Of a stretch of 64,000 nucleotides of DNA, positions 16,825 to 25,465 are shown piece by piece. Position numbers and translations under genes: made by a program. The stretch spans positions 3,395,001-3,459,000 of the forward strand of contig NZ_CP113524.1 in assembly GCF_026723765.1 (NCBI RefSeq), written 5' to 3'. The notes beneath the pieces were generated by a model. The model did no database searches and was not told the DNA's origin. It was given only the letters and a program-made list of their open reading frames with translations. This stretch comes from Lacrimispora xylanolytica (lineage in GTDB: Bacteria > Bacillota > Clostridia > Lachnospirales > Lachnospiraceae). Positions within the stretch are counted from its first letter, which is position 1; every line of letters begins with the position of its first letter.

Positions 16825-17529
16825 TTATGCGAGATAATCCACTCTGTTTTTAAGTTCTGTGGAAGGTTCCATCTCCTGTCCTTGACTTAAGGAGTCACCG
16901 TTTATATATTGTCTGTAATACCGTTCTTCCGCTTTATTCAGTTTGGAAAGAAAGGATTTTTGCATGCTTTGTTCCTGGGGGGTATTTACATGATACCAAT
17001 TACCAGAGGCATATCCCATAACCGTCTGCCCTGCTTTGCTGCCCTTTATCTCAAAAGTATCCGGCTGTAGATCATTTCCCGTAAACACCACTGTGGTACC
17101 GGATTTAGAAGCTTTGGAGCTACGGCCATTCTCACCATATTCCCCTATCCCGTCCTTCTTATTTAAGTAATCAATGAGATTCAGGGGTTTATCAGTCTCC
17201 TTATTTCCAGTATTGGAACGGGACTGCTTCATTACCTCAGAAGCCTCCTTTGCCATGGTCTTCCGGTCTGGTGACACGAGAGAGATATATTGCGCTCTTA
17301 ACTTATCTCCTGCTGCGCTCAAACTCTCATATTGGCTTTTGTTATCATGATAACGTGCCTTTGCCAGTTCCTTTGCCAGAGCATCAATCTTACCATCAAA
17401 TTCCGCTTCTGATGGTCGTTCCATTCCTTTATGGGGTATCTTCTCCCAATCTGGACTACTGACTTTTGATGATTGTGAGAAGGATTGGTATGAAATTCCA
17501 GACATTTTGCTGATATTAAAATTCGACAT
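16825..17529 (-). CDS. hypothetical protein
   Basis: A 234-residue hydrophilic protein that I do not recognise. The N-terminal 25 residues are Ser-rich and probably disordered. Residues 35-110 look alpha-helical with many charged residues (EAEFDGKIDALAKELAKARY), a Gly/Ser/Lys-rich linker follows, then a short strand-rich segment (TTVVFTGNDLQPDTFEIKG) and a helical C-terminus. There is no signal peptide and no membrane segment. AGGGAGTG precedes the ATG. Function unknown. Confidence 0.7.
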   Translation of the reverse strand: MSNFNISKMSGISYQSFSQSSKVSSPDWEKIPHKGMERPSEAEFDGKIDALAKELAKARYHDNKSQYESLSAAGDKLRAQYISLVSPDRKTMAKEASEVMKQSRSNTGNKETDKPLNLIDYLNKKDGIGEYGENGRSSKASKSGTTVVFTGNDLQPDTFEIKGSKAGQTVMGYASGNWYHVNTPQEQSMQKSFLSKLNKAEERYYRQYINGDSLSQGQEMEPSTELKNRVDYLA

Positions 17530-17827
17530 ATATTATCACTCCCTTTCCTGGGTTATCCTGCGAAATGATAAATAATTCCTCTACTATTTCATATCGGCAA
17601 TATATCACTGGAATTAATAAAAACAGGGTTATTTAAGCATCTTATACACTTTCTTAACGTTTTTGACCAGCAATACATAGTCCAAAGAACGCTCTGGTCA
17701 CCACTGCATTACGAAGCTTTGATTGACGGAGCAGCTCAGTGATTCCGGAAGTGATCATACCACCCACGCCATTCCAGCCCTTTCTCTCATCTTTCCGGCA
17801 TGTAAATCAAACATCTCTGCAGCAACT
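17530..17827. other. intergenic region with a possible coding remnant
   Basis: About 300 bp. Read on the minus strand, roughly 17660-17800 stays open and encodes GWNGVGGMITSGITELL and LRNAVVTRAFFGLCIAGQKR before a stop, without a start codon or RBS. This looks like the degraded C-terminal end of a gene, but I cannot name the family. Nothing else is recognisable. Confidence 0.3.
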
Positions 17828-18433
17828 TCATTCTGATTCTGTATTTAAGATAGTAAGCATTGTTTCAATATCTTCCGTGGTCATCTGAAGCTTTGACTTT
17901 TCAATCAAAAGATTTCCCCCTGTCATGATATAGGAGGGAATGACCCGTATGCTCCCATAATAGAATTCACTGCTTCTTAGTTTATAAGTGGCGGTAGAAG
18001 GTATCACGTGTTTCTTCGTAGCTTTTTTTGCAATCATATTGAAGGCTTTTTTTGCAACATCTCCCATAAGCATAATTACCTTAAGATTAGGAAACAAAGC
18101 AAGCTCCCTCTCTAAATATGGAAGATGGTCTTCTATCACATTCTTTTCTATGGTGTATTGGGATTTTGGAGTTTTAACAGCATTGGTAATGTAAATCCCC
18201 ATCTGCAGGATGTCATCAATGGTAGTGATCTTTGCCCCTGCTTTTTGAAATAGGGGAATCGTTGTTTTCAGATAATCGGCATCTGCTTGTCCATAAAAAT
18301 CCTGCCTGGAATCAGATGGTACAACTTCATTAATCATAACTGCCTGAATCTTCTGTGGGTCGAGGTCAATATTGTTAAAATAAAAGCCCTCTCCCCCACC
18401 GGTCACCTGCTCCAATTCTTTCTTTACATTCAT
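17828..18433 (-). CDS. uracil-DNA glycosylase-superfamily protein
   Basis: A 201-residue protein resembling the uracil-DNA glycosylase-like fold (AVMINEVVPSDSRQDFYG near the N-terminus in the position of the catalytic loop; LKVIMLMGDVAKKAFN; a late segment VIPSYIMTGGNL). The catalytic assignment is weak because the canonical GEAPG and HPS signatures are not obvious. The start at 18433 has AAGGAG 7 nt upstream; an upstream ATG at 18463 has no RBS. It is probably monocistronic. Confidence 0.6.
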   Translation of the reverse strand: MNVKKELEQVTGGGEGFYFNNIDLDPQKIQAVMINEVVPSDSRQDFYGQADADYLKTTIPLFQKAGAKITTIDDILQMGIYITNAVKTPKSQYTIEKNVIEDHLPYLERELALFPNLKVIMLMGDVAKKAFNMIAKKATKKHVIPSTATYKLRSSEFYYGSIRVIPSYIMTGGNLLIEKSKLQMTTEDIETMLTILNTESE

Positions 18434-18557
18434 AGGTTGCTCCTTCCCAATGTCCCAATTCATTTGCCTGCCTCATTCGGCAGTAACCATCTCCGTGTTC
18501 TAATGTTATTACAAGCAATCTGGGAGCAAAAGTCAAGATTTATTTATTCGATTTCAG

Positions 18558-18671
18558 TTATTCTAAGTTTGATAAAAACTTATACGTTTCGCCGTTATTA
18601 TAGGTATGACTCTCATCATTTGCGATATTATCTAAATATGTGATTAATTCATTATAGCTGCTAATTCCCAT
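18558..18671 (-). CDS. possible 37-residue small protein
   Basis: A short ORF starting MGISSYNELITYLDNIANDE with AGGGTG about 7 nt before the ATG and ending FLSNLE. It is acidic and predicted helical at the N-terminus. It has a plausible RBS, but no homologue is recognised and the coding status is uncertain. Confidence 0.3.
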   Translation of the reverse strand: MGISSYNELITYLDNIANDESHTYNNGETYKFLSNLE

Positions 18672-18769
18672 AATTTTTCACCCTAGCTGTCTTTATGATT
18701 GATTACCATTCTATTATAACTTACTTCTGAGATCTTGTATCCAGTTAGTATATCGTTTCTTCATATCCC

Positions 18770-19600
18770 TTACTTTTCTAACAAAATAGCCATGGTTTTC
18801 TTATCCTTCTGATACAATCCGCCTGCAACATCTCCAAAGATTTCAATCACCTTAAATCCTGTCTCTTTCACTTCCTGAATCAAGGATTCTTTTGTAAAAC
18901 AGGTGTTCCACAGATAGTGGGGTGTTATGCTATCATCTGTCATCAGAATATATTGTTCTAATGTCACATGCTCCTCATACTTATACGTTCCTTGAAACAT
19001 CATGTATTCACTCCCACTCCAAAATCCACCCTCTGGACAGATCTCCCACGATTTTTCCTCTTTGAATTGATGGAAGAATTCCATAGAAAACACATCAAAT
19101 AAAAAACTTCCCCCTTCAATCAAATGCTGGTACACATAAGTTCTTAAAGTCTTTCTGTCTTCGGTTGACAATGCGCCATAATCGCAATAAATCATGGTGG
19201 AAACATCAAACGTCTTATTCAAATCCATGTTTAAATAATTCTGGCAATGATATGTTATGTCCAGCTCCTGCTGTTTGGCCGCTTTCTTTGCATACTCAAT
19301 GGACCTCTCTGAAACATCAATCCCAGTAACCTGATAGCCCATCTTAGCAAACCGTTCCGTATATAATCCAGGGCCGCAGCCAAGGTCCAAAAGCTTATGA
19401 TACTTGTCAGGAGGCAGCCGTTTCCCTATCCATTGAGCTGATTTCTCAATAAAGTCTGCTTTTCTGCTGGCACCTTCAAAATTGGGATCCAGATGTGCAT
19501 GTAACATTTGTTTGGAAATATGTTCCTCATTCCAAAATGCTGCTTCTGACTTCTTATATAGGGCTGGTTGTTCAAACATCTGTTTCATTCTTTGATACAT
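18770..19600 (-). CDS. class I SAM-dependent methyltransferase
   Basis: A 276-residue cytosolic methyltransferase. Motif I reads LLDLGCGPGLYTERF and is followed by GYQVTGIDVSERSIEYAK, the SAM-binding acidic loop; a Methyltransf_11/25-type core covers about residues 60-170. The rest is a C-terminal substrate-binding part. The substrate is unknown. It diverges from the ICMT-like gene across a 130-bp gap. Confidence 0.88.
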   Translation of the reverse strand: MYQRMKQMFEQPALYKKSEAAFWNEEHISKQMLHAHLDPNFEGASRKADFIEKSAQWIGKRLPPDKYHKLLDLGCGPGLYTERFAKMGYQVTGIDVSERSIEYAKKAAKQQELDITYHCQNYLNMDLNKTFDVSTMIYCDYGALSTEDRKTLRTYVYQHLIEGGSFLFDVFSMEFFHQFKEEKSWEICPEGGFWSGSEYMMFQGTYKYEEHVTLEQYILMTDDSITPHYLWNTCFTKESLIQEVKETGFKVIEIFGDVAGGLYQKDKKTMAILLEK

Positions 19601-19731
19601 AATTTCCTCCTATTATCTCTATCAATGATTTACGATTCTGTAAATGATTACTTCTCTTCCATCAATTTTAATTCGTACATTCTCTACTTCTGTGATATAA
19701 TAATCCAAAATACAATATCAGGATGTGAAAA

Positions 19732-20322
19732 ATGATAATGAAACCTTTATTATTTATACTGATTACCACGTTTTACATTGCATACTTTGCAAAGCAGATT
19801 CTTCTAAAAAAAAGAGGAATCGTTACAAACCGTCTGGCAAAGGGACAGAAGCCAAGGAAAACAGCTATGATAGAAACCGGCCTGCTCCTTATTACTTACG
19901 GTATGGCAATATTCCAATATGCCAGCTTATTTCTTGAGAGATATTTACTTCCACTGAAACTGCCCGCATCGCTTCGCTGGCTGGGCATTGTCCTGGCTTT
20001 CATTGGAGTCCTTTTCTTTATTCTTGCCATTACTACCATGAGGGACAGCTGGCGGGCCGGAATCGACGAAAGCCAGAAAACAGCCATGGTTACAAGAGGA
20101 ATTTACAGCATCAGCCGGAATCCGGCGTTTGTGGGATTCGACCTGCTCTATATTGGCTCTGCTCTGGCTATGCCAGGAGTACTCATCTTTGTCTTAGCCC
20201 TTGCAGGCGTCCTGTTTATGCATTTGCAGATTTTAGAGGAAGAGGTTTACTTACCGCGGATTTTCGGTGATGAATATGCAGAGTATCAAAAAAGAACCCC
20301 TCGCTATTTTCTCTTTTTTTAA
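19732..20322 (+). CDS. isoprenylcysteine carboxyl methyltransferase-like membrane protein
   Basis: A 196-residue integral membrane protein with about five helices. The C-terminal third has the ICMT/PEMT family pattern: TRGIYSISRNPAFVG, then EEEVYLPRIFGDEYAEYQKR. Bacterial members are thought to methylate lipids or small molecules, with unknown substrates. ATG-ATA-ATG at the start leaves the exact initiation codon open, with AGGATGTG upstream. Confidence 0.8.
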   Translation: MIMKPLLFILITTFYIAYFAKQILLKKRGIVTNRLAKGQKPRKTAMIETGLLLITYGMAIFQYASLFLERYLLPLKLPASLRWLGIVLAFIGVLFFILAITTMRDSWRAGIDESQKTAMVTRGIYSISRNPAFVGFDLLYIGSALAMPGVLIFVLALAGVLFMHLQILEEEVYLPRIFGDEYAEYQKRTPRYFLFF

Positions 20323-20347
20323 TTTTATTTGACTACGTTATATGTAT

Positions 20348-20424
20348 GGGTATTGCAACATGAAAAATGTCAACAAGATAAGATTTCTCTTGTGTAAAAC
20401 ATTCATGTTACAATACCCCTTTTT
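20348..20424. terminator. bidirectional terminator
   Basis: GGGTATTG (20348-20355) pairs with CAATACCC (20411-20418) and the pairing continues inward through AACATGAA/TTCATGTT with one mismatch; CTTTTT follows on the plus strand. It lies between the ICMT-like gene and the convergent ABC-F gene. Confidence 0.7.
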
Positions 20425-20430
20425 ATTTTG

Positions 20431-21960
20431 TTATTTCTCTATTTTTATCACCTGGTCAATCCAGTCGCAGTAAAATGCCTGTTCATGAGAAACAAGTAAA
20501 ACCGTGCCGGAAAAATCAATTAAGGCTGACTTCAGTGAATCCTTTGCCTGAGCATCCAGATGATTGGTAGGCTCATCGAGGATTAAAAAGTTGCACGGTT
20601 CAAACTGGAGTAAGCATAGTTTAACCTTTGTCTGTTCTCCTCCGCTTAAGGTTCCTATGGGCTGCATGGCATGTTTACTGGATATTCCGTTTCGGGCAAG
20701 ATGCTCTCTTACTTCCTTTATGGTCAGGGCTGGATTTTTATCCGAAACTACTTCCATCGGCGTTTTCCTACCATTTTCCCATCTTAAATCCTGTTCAAAA
20801 TAACACACCTTCACCTGATCTGAAAATCGGTAACAGCCATCAAGAGGTGAAAGCTGGCCCATCAAGGTCTTTAATAGTGTGGATTTACCGATCCCATTAA
20901 AGCCCGTAATGACTGCTTTCTGGCCTCCTTTTAAGCTAAAATGAATGCCTTCCAGAACAGGAGTATCATATCCCACTGCCAGATTTTTCACAGTCAGATG
21001 CTCTCCATTGGTAACAGGAAGCTCTGGAAAGCAAAAATATGGCTTTCTCTCTTTTTGATGCAATGCCTCCATCCTATCCATGCGGTCAAGCTGCTTTTGA
21101 CGCCCCCTTGCCATCTTTGATTTTCTTCCGGCAATGTTTTTACGGATAAATTCTTCTGTCTTTTTAATCTCTTTTTGCTGGGCGGAATACTGCCTGATAT
21201 AATCCTCTCTTAGAAGTGATTTTTTCTTCAAGAACTCGGAGTACGTGCCGTAATATTTGGTTATTTTCAGATTATCAATATCGCAGATTCGGTTGGCGAT
21301 TCTTTCCAGAAACCCATAATCATGGGATACCACCAGAAAGGCGTTTTCCAGGGAAGACAAATAATCCGATAACCAGCCGATATGCTCTTTGTCAAGGAAG
21401 TTGGTAGGCTCATCTAAAAGGAGAACATCCGGCTTTTCTAAAAGCAGCTTTGCAAGAATCACTTTTGCCCTTTGACCTCCGCTTAATTGATGAATGGAAC
21501 GTTCCAGTCCCACTGCAGTCAGCCCCAGTCCATTGGCTACCTGCTGGATATTGGTATCAATAGAGTAAAACCCCTTTCTCTCAAGCTCTTCCTGATACCG
21601 GGCTGCCACACTTAAGGCATCCAGGCTTCCCTTAGCTCCTTTTTCATAGAGCCGGAGTGTTTCTTCCTCCATTTCGTAAAGTTCCTTAAAGGCAGACTTT
21701 AAAAAGTCAATGATAGTTACCTCTTTTAAAATTTCTGCATACTGATCCAGATACCCTACGGATATATCCGGTTGCCAATAAGCCCGGCCTGCATCCGGTA
21801 CCACCTGGTCCGTACAGATTTTAATGAGTGTACTTTTTCCTGTTCCATTCTGACCTACTATGCCGATATGCTCTCCCTTATTTAAAGTCAGTTCTGCTTC
21901 TTTGTAAAGCAGGTTATCTCCAAACGAATGTGTTAATCCTTCCAATTCTAATAAACTCAT
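20431..21960 (-). CDS. ABC-F family ATPase (likely ribosome-protection type)
   Basis: A 509-residue soluble twin-ATPase without membrane segments. Walker A motifs are GQNGTGKST and GFNGIGKST, signatures LSGGQRAKV and LSGGEQTKV, and Walker B regions LLLDEPTNFLD and LILDEPTNHLD. The interdomain linker (about residues 240-310) is highly charged, as in ABC-F proteins that reach into the ribosome. Members either act in translation or confer resistance to lincosamides, streptogramins, pleuromutilins or macrolides. The upstream leader with a peptide ORF and a conditional terminator strongly favours an antibiotic-inducible resistance role. The subfamily cannot be fixed by eye. Confidence 0.9.
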   Translation of the reverse strand: MSLLELEGLTHSFGDNLLYKEAELTLNKGEHIGIVGQNGTGKSTLIKICTDQVVPDAGRAYWQPDISVGYLDQYAEILKEVTIIDFLKSAFKELYEMEEETLRLYEKGAKGSLDALSVAARYQEELERKGFYSIDTNIQQVANGLGLTAVGLERSIHQLSGGQRAKVILAKLLLEKPDVLLLDEPTNFLDKEHIGWLSDYLSSLENAFLVVSHDYGFLERIANRICDIDNLKITKYYGTYSEFLKKKSLLREDYIRQYSAQQKEIKKTEEFIRKNIAGRKSKMARGRQKQLDRMDRMEALHQKERKPYFCFPELPVTNGEHLTVKNLAVGYDTPVLEGIHFSLKGGQKAVITGFNGIGKSTLLKTLMGQLSPLDGCYRFSDQVKVCYFEQDLRWENGRKTPMEVVSDKNPALTIKEVREHLARNGISSKHAMQPIGTLSGGEQTKVKLCLLQFEPCNFLILDEPTNHLDAQAKDSLKSALIDFSGTVLLVSHEQAFYCDWIDQVIKIEK

Positions 21961-22000
21961 GCTAATTCATTTCCTTTCTTCTCTTATGGCTTGCGCATAA

Positions 22001-22053
22001 ACGAAAAAAGGCAGAAGACAAAGATACACAATGGTATCTGCCTTCTGCCTTTT
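22001..22053 (-). terminator. attenuator terminator in the ABC-F leader
   Basis: The stem AAAAGGCAGAAG (22006-22017) with CTTCTGCCTTTT (22042-22053) is extended inward by AGATAC/GTATCT and followed on the minus strand by six T residues (22004-22009). It lies 40 nt upstream of the ABC-F start codon and inside its transcript, so it should act as a conditional terminator. Confidence 0.85.
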
Positions 22054-22084
22054 GGCCTGAATGGGCCAATGGTGATATCAATGC

Positions 22085-22120
22085 AAAAGGCTGGGGACAA
22101 AACATTGTCCTCAGCCTTTT
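22085..22120 (-). promoter_or_regulatory. leader hairpin 2 of the ABC-F gene
   Basis: A 15-bp stem with one non-Watson-Crick pair (22085-22099 with 22106-22120) between the leader peptide and the terminator. A smaller hairpin TTGGCC/GGCCAA lies at 22052-22069 and shares bases with the terminator stem, so alternative pairings are possible. Confidence 0.55.
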
Positions 22121-22138
22121 CATACGCAAAATGACACA

Positions 22139-22196
22139 CGGAAAACAAGCTATAGCGAAAATGATACTTTCATTCCTGCTATGGCTATGTTTCCCG
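22139..22196 (-). promoter_or_regulatory. leader hairpin 1 of the ABC-F gene
   Basis: An imperfect stem of about 18 bp joins CGGAAAACAAGCTATAGC (from 22139) with its near complement ending at 22196. It starts about 20 nt after the leader peptide stop codon, the expected position for a structure disturbed by a stalled ribosome. Confidence 0.55.
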
Positions 22197-22217
22197 ATGA
22201 AATCTTATGGCGTTGAT

Positions 22218-22307
22218 TTATACGCTATACTCTGCACAATGTTTCACCGGTATGGATTGTACAGAGTTGAATATTCTTGTAGGTTTATCTGTTAAATAAA
22301 AGTTCAT
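22218..22307 (-). CDS. 29-residue leader peptide of the ABC-F gene
   Basis: A short ORF beginning MNFYLTDKPTRIF and ending KHCAEYSV. AAAAGGAGAT precedes the ATG at 22307 with ideal spacing, and a consensus promoter lies just upstream. Its position before a series of hairpins and a terminator is that of a ribosome-stalling sensor peptide, as known for vmlR, msr and erm-type genes. The stalling residues are unknown. Confidence 0.72.
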   Translation of the reverse strand: MNFYLTDKPTRIFNSVQSIPVKHCAEYSV

Positions 22308-22343
22308 GCTGATCTCCTTTTAAGGGCACTGCCCTTCTTAAGC

Positions 22344-22372
22344 ATCATACTACATCATGTTTTTGCTGTCAA
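22344..22372 (-). promoter_or_regulatory. promoter of the ABC-F leader
   Basis: On the minus strand TTGACA (22367-22372) and TATGAT (22344-22349) with a 17-bp spacer, placed immediately after the stop codon of the upstream ABC gene. The 5' end of the transcript would contain a small GGGC/GCCC hairpin (22322-22336). Confidence 0.8.
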
Positions 22373-22384
22373 ACCCAAACTTTT

Positions 22385-23143
22385 TTATATGCCAAGTTCT
22401 TTCATTTTCTCCATTACTTCAAGAAGATTCTTGTCCTGGGCCATCTCGTCCTTATTCTGGAACCTTAACTCACTTACGATCTGTCCGTCGCTCATAAATA
22501 AGACTCTTCCTGCCCTGGCTGCTACTTTGGGATCGTGGGTCACCAGTAAAAGGGCCGTTCCCTCCCTGTTGATTTCTGCAAAGATATCCATGATCTCATG
22601 AGCAGTTTTGGAATTTAAGGCGCCGGTCGGCTCATCTGCCATTATGATTCTTGGTTGGCTCATAAGAGCCCGGCAAATTCCTGCCCGCTGGAGCTGGCCT
22701 CCGGATACTTTGGTGATTTCCCGCTGGGAAAGCTCCCCAATTCCCATTCCATCCATAAGTTCTCTGGCTCTCTTTTTAAGCCTTTGGGAATCCTTTTTAT
22801 GGTCCCTTAAGGACGGGAGTAAAATGTTATCAAGGATATTTAGATTTTTTAACAAAGTGGGCTGTTGAAAGACAAAGCCGATTTTACTGCGCCTTAAATC
22901 CGCCAGCGCATCTTCCGAGAGGCCATCTAACGCTCTGCCATCAAAGGCAATGGTTCCGCCATCAGCAGGGTCCATTCCGCTTAATACATAAAGCAGAGTG
23001 GATTTTCCCGAGCCAGAAGGACCCATGACTACTGCAAATTCCCCTTCTCCTATCTCCAGAGACACGCCAGAAAGTACTGTCTGAGGTTCCCCGCCCTGGT
23101 CATATACTTTTACAATTCCTTCCGCTGTGATCAGTTTTTTCAT
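22385..23143 (-). CDS. MacB/LolD-type ABC transporter ATPase
   Basis: A 252-residue ATPase with Walker A GPSGSGKST, signature SGGQLQRAG, Walker B RIIMADEPTGALN and an H-loop in LLLVTHDPKV. The pattern is that of ATPases partnering FtsX-like permeases. It is the last gene of the TetR-MFS-permease-ATPase operon, 3 bp after the permease. It powers export or envelope mechanotransmission; the substrate is unknown. Confidence 0.93.
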   Translation of the reverse strand: MKKLITAEGIVKVYDQGGEPQTVLSGVSLEIGEGEFAVVMGPSGSGKSTLLYVLSGMDPADGGTIAFDGRALDGLSEDALADLRRSKIGFVFQQPTLLKNLNILDNILLPSLRDHKKDSQRLKKRARELMDGMGIGELSQREITKVSGGQLQRAGICRALMSQPRIIMADEPTGALNSKTAHEIMDIFAEINREGTALLLVTHDPKVAARAGRVLFMSDGQIVSELRFQNKDEMAQDKNLLEVMEKMKELGI

Positions 23144-23146
23144 CTC

Positions 23147-25465
23147 TTACTCCTTTATATGCTGGGATATTTGAATGCTCCTGATCCCTGACGTTCCAAG
23201 AAGAGTCGCCAGCAATACGGTACTTCCCATGAGTAACGGCATGATCAGATAAGCGGATACAGGATCTATGACAAATCGAAAGGCTGCGGCTCCAAAAGAT
23301 GCAATTAAGGCACCTGCCATGGCCTCTCCCAGCGTATTGGAAAGAACCGTACCAAGCAGGACTCCCAGCAGAAGAATCACCAGGAAACGAGTGATATACT
23401 GTATAGAAATATCCTTAAAGGTATATCCCAATGATTTCATGACCGCTATGGAATATTTCTCTTTTGCAAGAAGCAGCTTCATCATCAGCATGGTAACCAG
23501 AAGAATCATGAAAAGTGCCGATACCATTCCAATGGAAGCGGCTCTCCCTACGGCACGAATGGTAGGTCCAAAGGTCTGCAAAATATAACCGTCGATGCCC
23601 GAAATCTTAGCAAAGGGAAAGCTCTCCCCGTACTCTACTGTTTTCTTATGAGCGGATACCAAAGGCGCCGCTTTTACGGCAATGGTTGTCCACATCGGCT
23701 TTTTCCAAGCCCCATCAAAAGATGCCTTAGCTGTTTTTCCGCCGTTGGTAATATCCGAATAAATACCGCAAACCACCAACTGCCTTTCCATGCCATCTTC
23801 CACCAGCACCATGGTATCTCCCACCTGTTTGTTCCATTCACTTCCATTGAGGACAGAAAGAGCAATCTCCCCTTCTGCTTCCGGTGGTTTCCCCTTTACG
23901 TATTGCACGGGAAATGTGGTGTGGCTGCCTAGTTCAATTTTTAACGGCTCCACACTGCCTGATGCAGATCTGGCATAGAATCGTTTGGTGGTCAATACTG
24001 CGTACTCAGCCACCTCCGGATCCCCTTTTAACCTCTGAATTATTTCCTTTCCCATTTCTTCTTCACCTGGTGTAGTTTGGATTCTTATGAGAAAATCACT
24101 TCGTCCAATCCCCATATAGGTGCTAAATTCAGGGGAGGAAATGGTATGGTGCAAATTCATTGGTACCAGTATGATAAATGCAGAAGGTATTATTACAAAG
24201 AGCATGGTGGCATAAAGCTTTTTCCGACAAAGAACCTCTTTGATTCCAAGAAACACGTTTGTACTGAAAAACATTTGATTGCTTAAGGATAGTCTGCTTG
24301 ATTTTCCCTTTGTCTCTCCTGCTCCTACAAAGCGGATGGCCTGCGCGGCAGATTGCTTGCCCATGCGTCTTAATACACGGTTAACAAAAAACAGTATGAA
24401 GCAATAAATCACCAACATTCCAGCGGCACCCAGACCTATGGCAAGGAGCTTACTTCCTCCCTCTCCTATGGTCTGACGGATATTTTTAAGAGCTGCCCCT
24501 GAAAGGCATAAGGATACCATGCCTCCAAGGAGACAGCCGGCACCACCTATGACTGCGTATTTGCCTAGATACAGCTTTTTCAAATCAGATGTACGCATTC
24601 CGATGGCTTTCATGACCCCAATTTCCCTGGCCTCTTCCTCCATTTTTTCAAGAAGGGTAAAGCGAATGCATAAAAAGGCAATGAGGACCACCAAAGCGCT
24701 GATAAGAAGAATAACTGCAATCATCAGGCCATCGGATACACCATTCATCATTTTAAATAAAGGATAGGTCACCGTTGGTCCATCGGCTTCCAGACCGGCA
24801 TTTATATAGGCAGATTCAAAGGCACCCAGGTCCTTTAGATCCTTTAGTCTGAATTCAATGAGATACTCGGGGCTGCCTAAGTCCCTTATCTCATTATAAT
24901 CATGCTCACTAATAAGGAAACGCTTGGAGGAAGCCAGTAAGGAGTTCATCTGGGAGTCCTTAAGAAAGCCAGCCACAATAAACTGCTTTCCTAAAATAAC
25001 AGCCTTATCTCCAAGGTGTGCGGTGCCATCTCTTCCATAAGCAATGGGAACAAAAAGTTCTCCATCTCTAGGGTGAAGGATTTCTCCGTCAAGGGAAAGA
25101 AGAAAATCAAAGGATTTACTTTGAGTGGAGAGACCATTATCCTGGACGCTTTCAGATAAGTTATTGGCACCTATTACAATTTCTGATCCCTCTGCATTTA
25201 GAAATTCCAGGACCTGAAAATCGGTAACGCTTTCCTCATTGTCTGCAAACTGCTCCAGACGGGCAAGGTCCGGCTTTTCGGAATTCATCTGAAGAAAATG
25301 AGGCGTTTTTGCCTGAACCATAAGCCCGTCAATGGCCCCGGTCAAATGAACCATCAGCAGTGCTGCCAGGGAAACCAGGGCAGCTGCTGCGGCAATAAAA
25401 ACAAAGGTAATGAATGATACTGCAGGACTCTTTACAATGTCGTTGCGGATGATCCGTCGAAACAT
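23147..25465 (-). CDS. FtsX-like ABC permease
   Basis: A 772-residue permease with two FtsX modules. A first helix near residues 15-38 is followed by an extracellular region of about 200 residues, three helices (about 245-375), a further helix near 420, a second large extracellular region and three C-terminal helices. The motif EEAREIGVMKAIG in module 1 and KYSIAVMKSLGYTFKDI in module 2 are the usual cytosolic coupling sites. It overlaps the MFS gene upstream by 34 bp and abuts the ATPase gene downstream. Confidence 0.92.
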   Translation of the reverse strand: MFRRIIRNDIVKSPAVSFITFVFIAAAAALVSLAALLMVHLTGAIDGLMVQAKTPHFLQMNSEKPDLARLEQFADNEESVTDFQVLEFLNAEGSEIVIGANNLSESVQDNGLSTQSKSFDFLLSLDGEILHPRDGELFVPIAYGRDGTAHLGDKAVILGKQFIVAGFLKDSQMNSLLASSKRFLISEHDYNEIRDLGSPEYLIEFRLKDLKDLGAFESAYINAGLEADGPTVTYPLFKMMNGVSDGLMIAVILLISALVVLIAFLCIRFTLLEKMEEEAREIGVMKAIGMRTSDLKKLYLGKYAVIGGAGCLLGGMVSLCLSGAALKNIRQTIGEGGSKLLAIGLGAAGMLVIYCFILFFVNRVLRRMGKQSAAQAIRFVGAGETKGKSSRLSLSNQMFFSTNVFLGIKEVLCRKKLYATMLFVIIPSAFIILVPMNLHHTISSPEFSTYMGIGRSDFLIRIQTTPGEEEMGKEIIQRLKGDPEVAEYAVLTTKRFYARSASGSVEPLKIELGSHTTFPVQYVKGKPPEAEGEIALSVLNGSEWNKQVGDTMVLVEDGMERQLVVCGIYSDITNGGKTAKASFDGAWKKPMWTTIAVKAAPLVSAHKKTVEYGESFPFAKISGIDGYILQTFGPTIRAVGRAASIGMVSALFMILLVTMLMMKLLLAKEKYSIAVMKSLGYTFKDISIQYITRFLVILLLGVLLGTVLSNTLGEAMAGALIASFGAAAFRFVIDPVSAYLIMPLLMGSTVLLATLLGTSGIRSIQISQHIKE

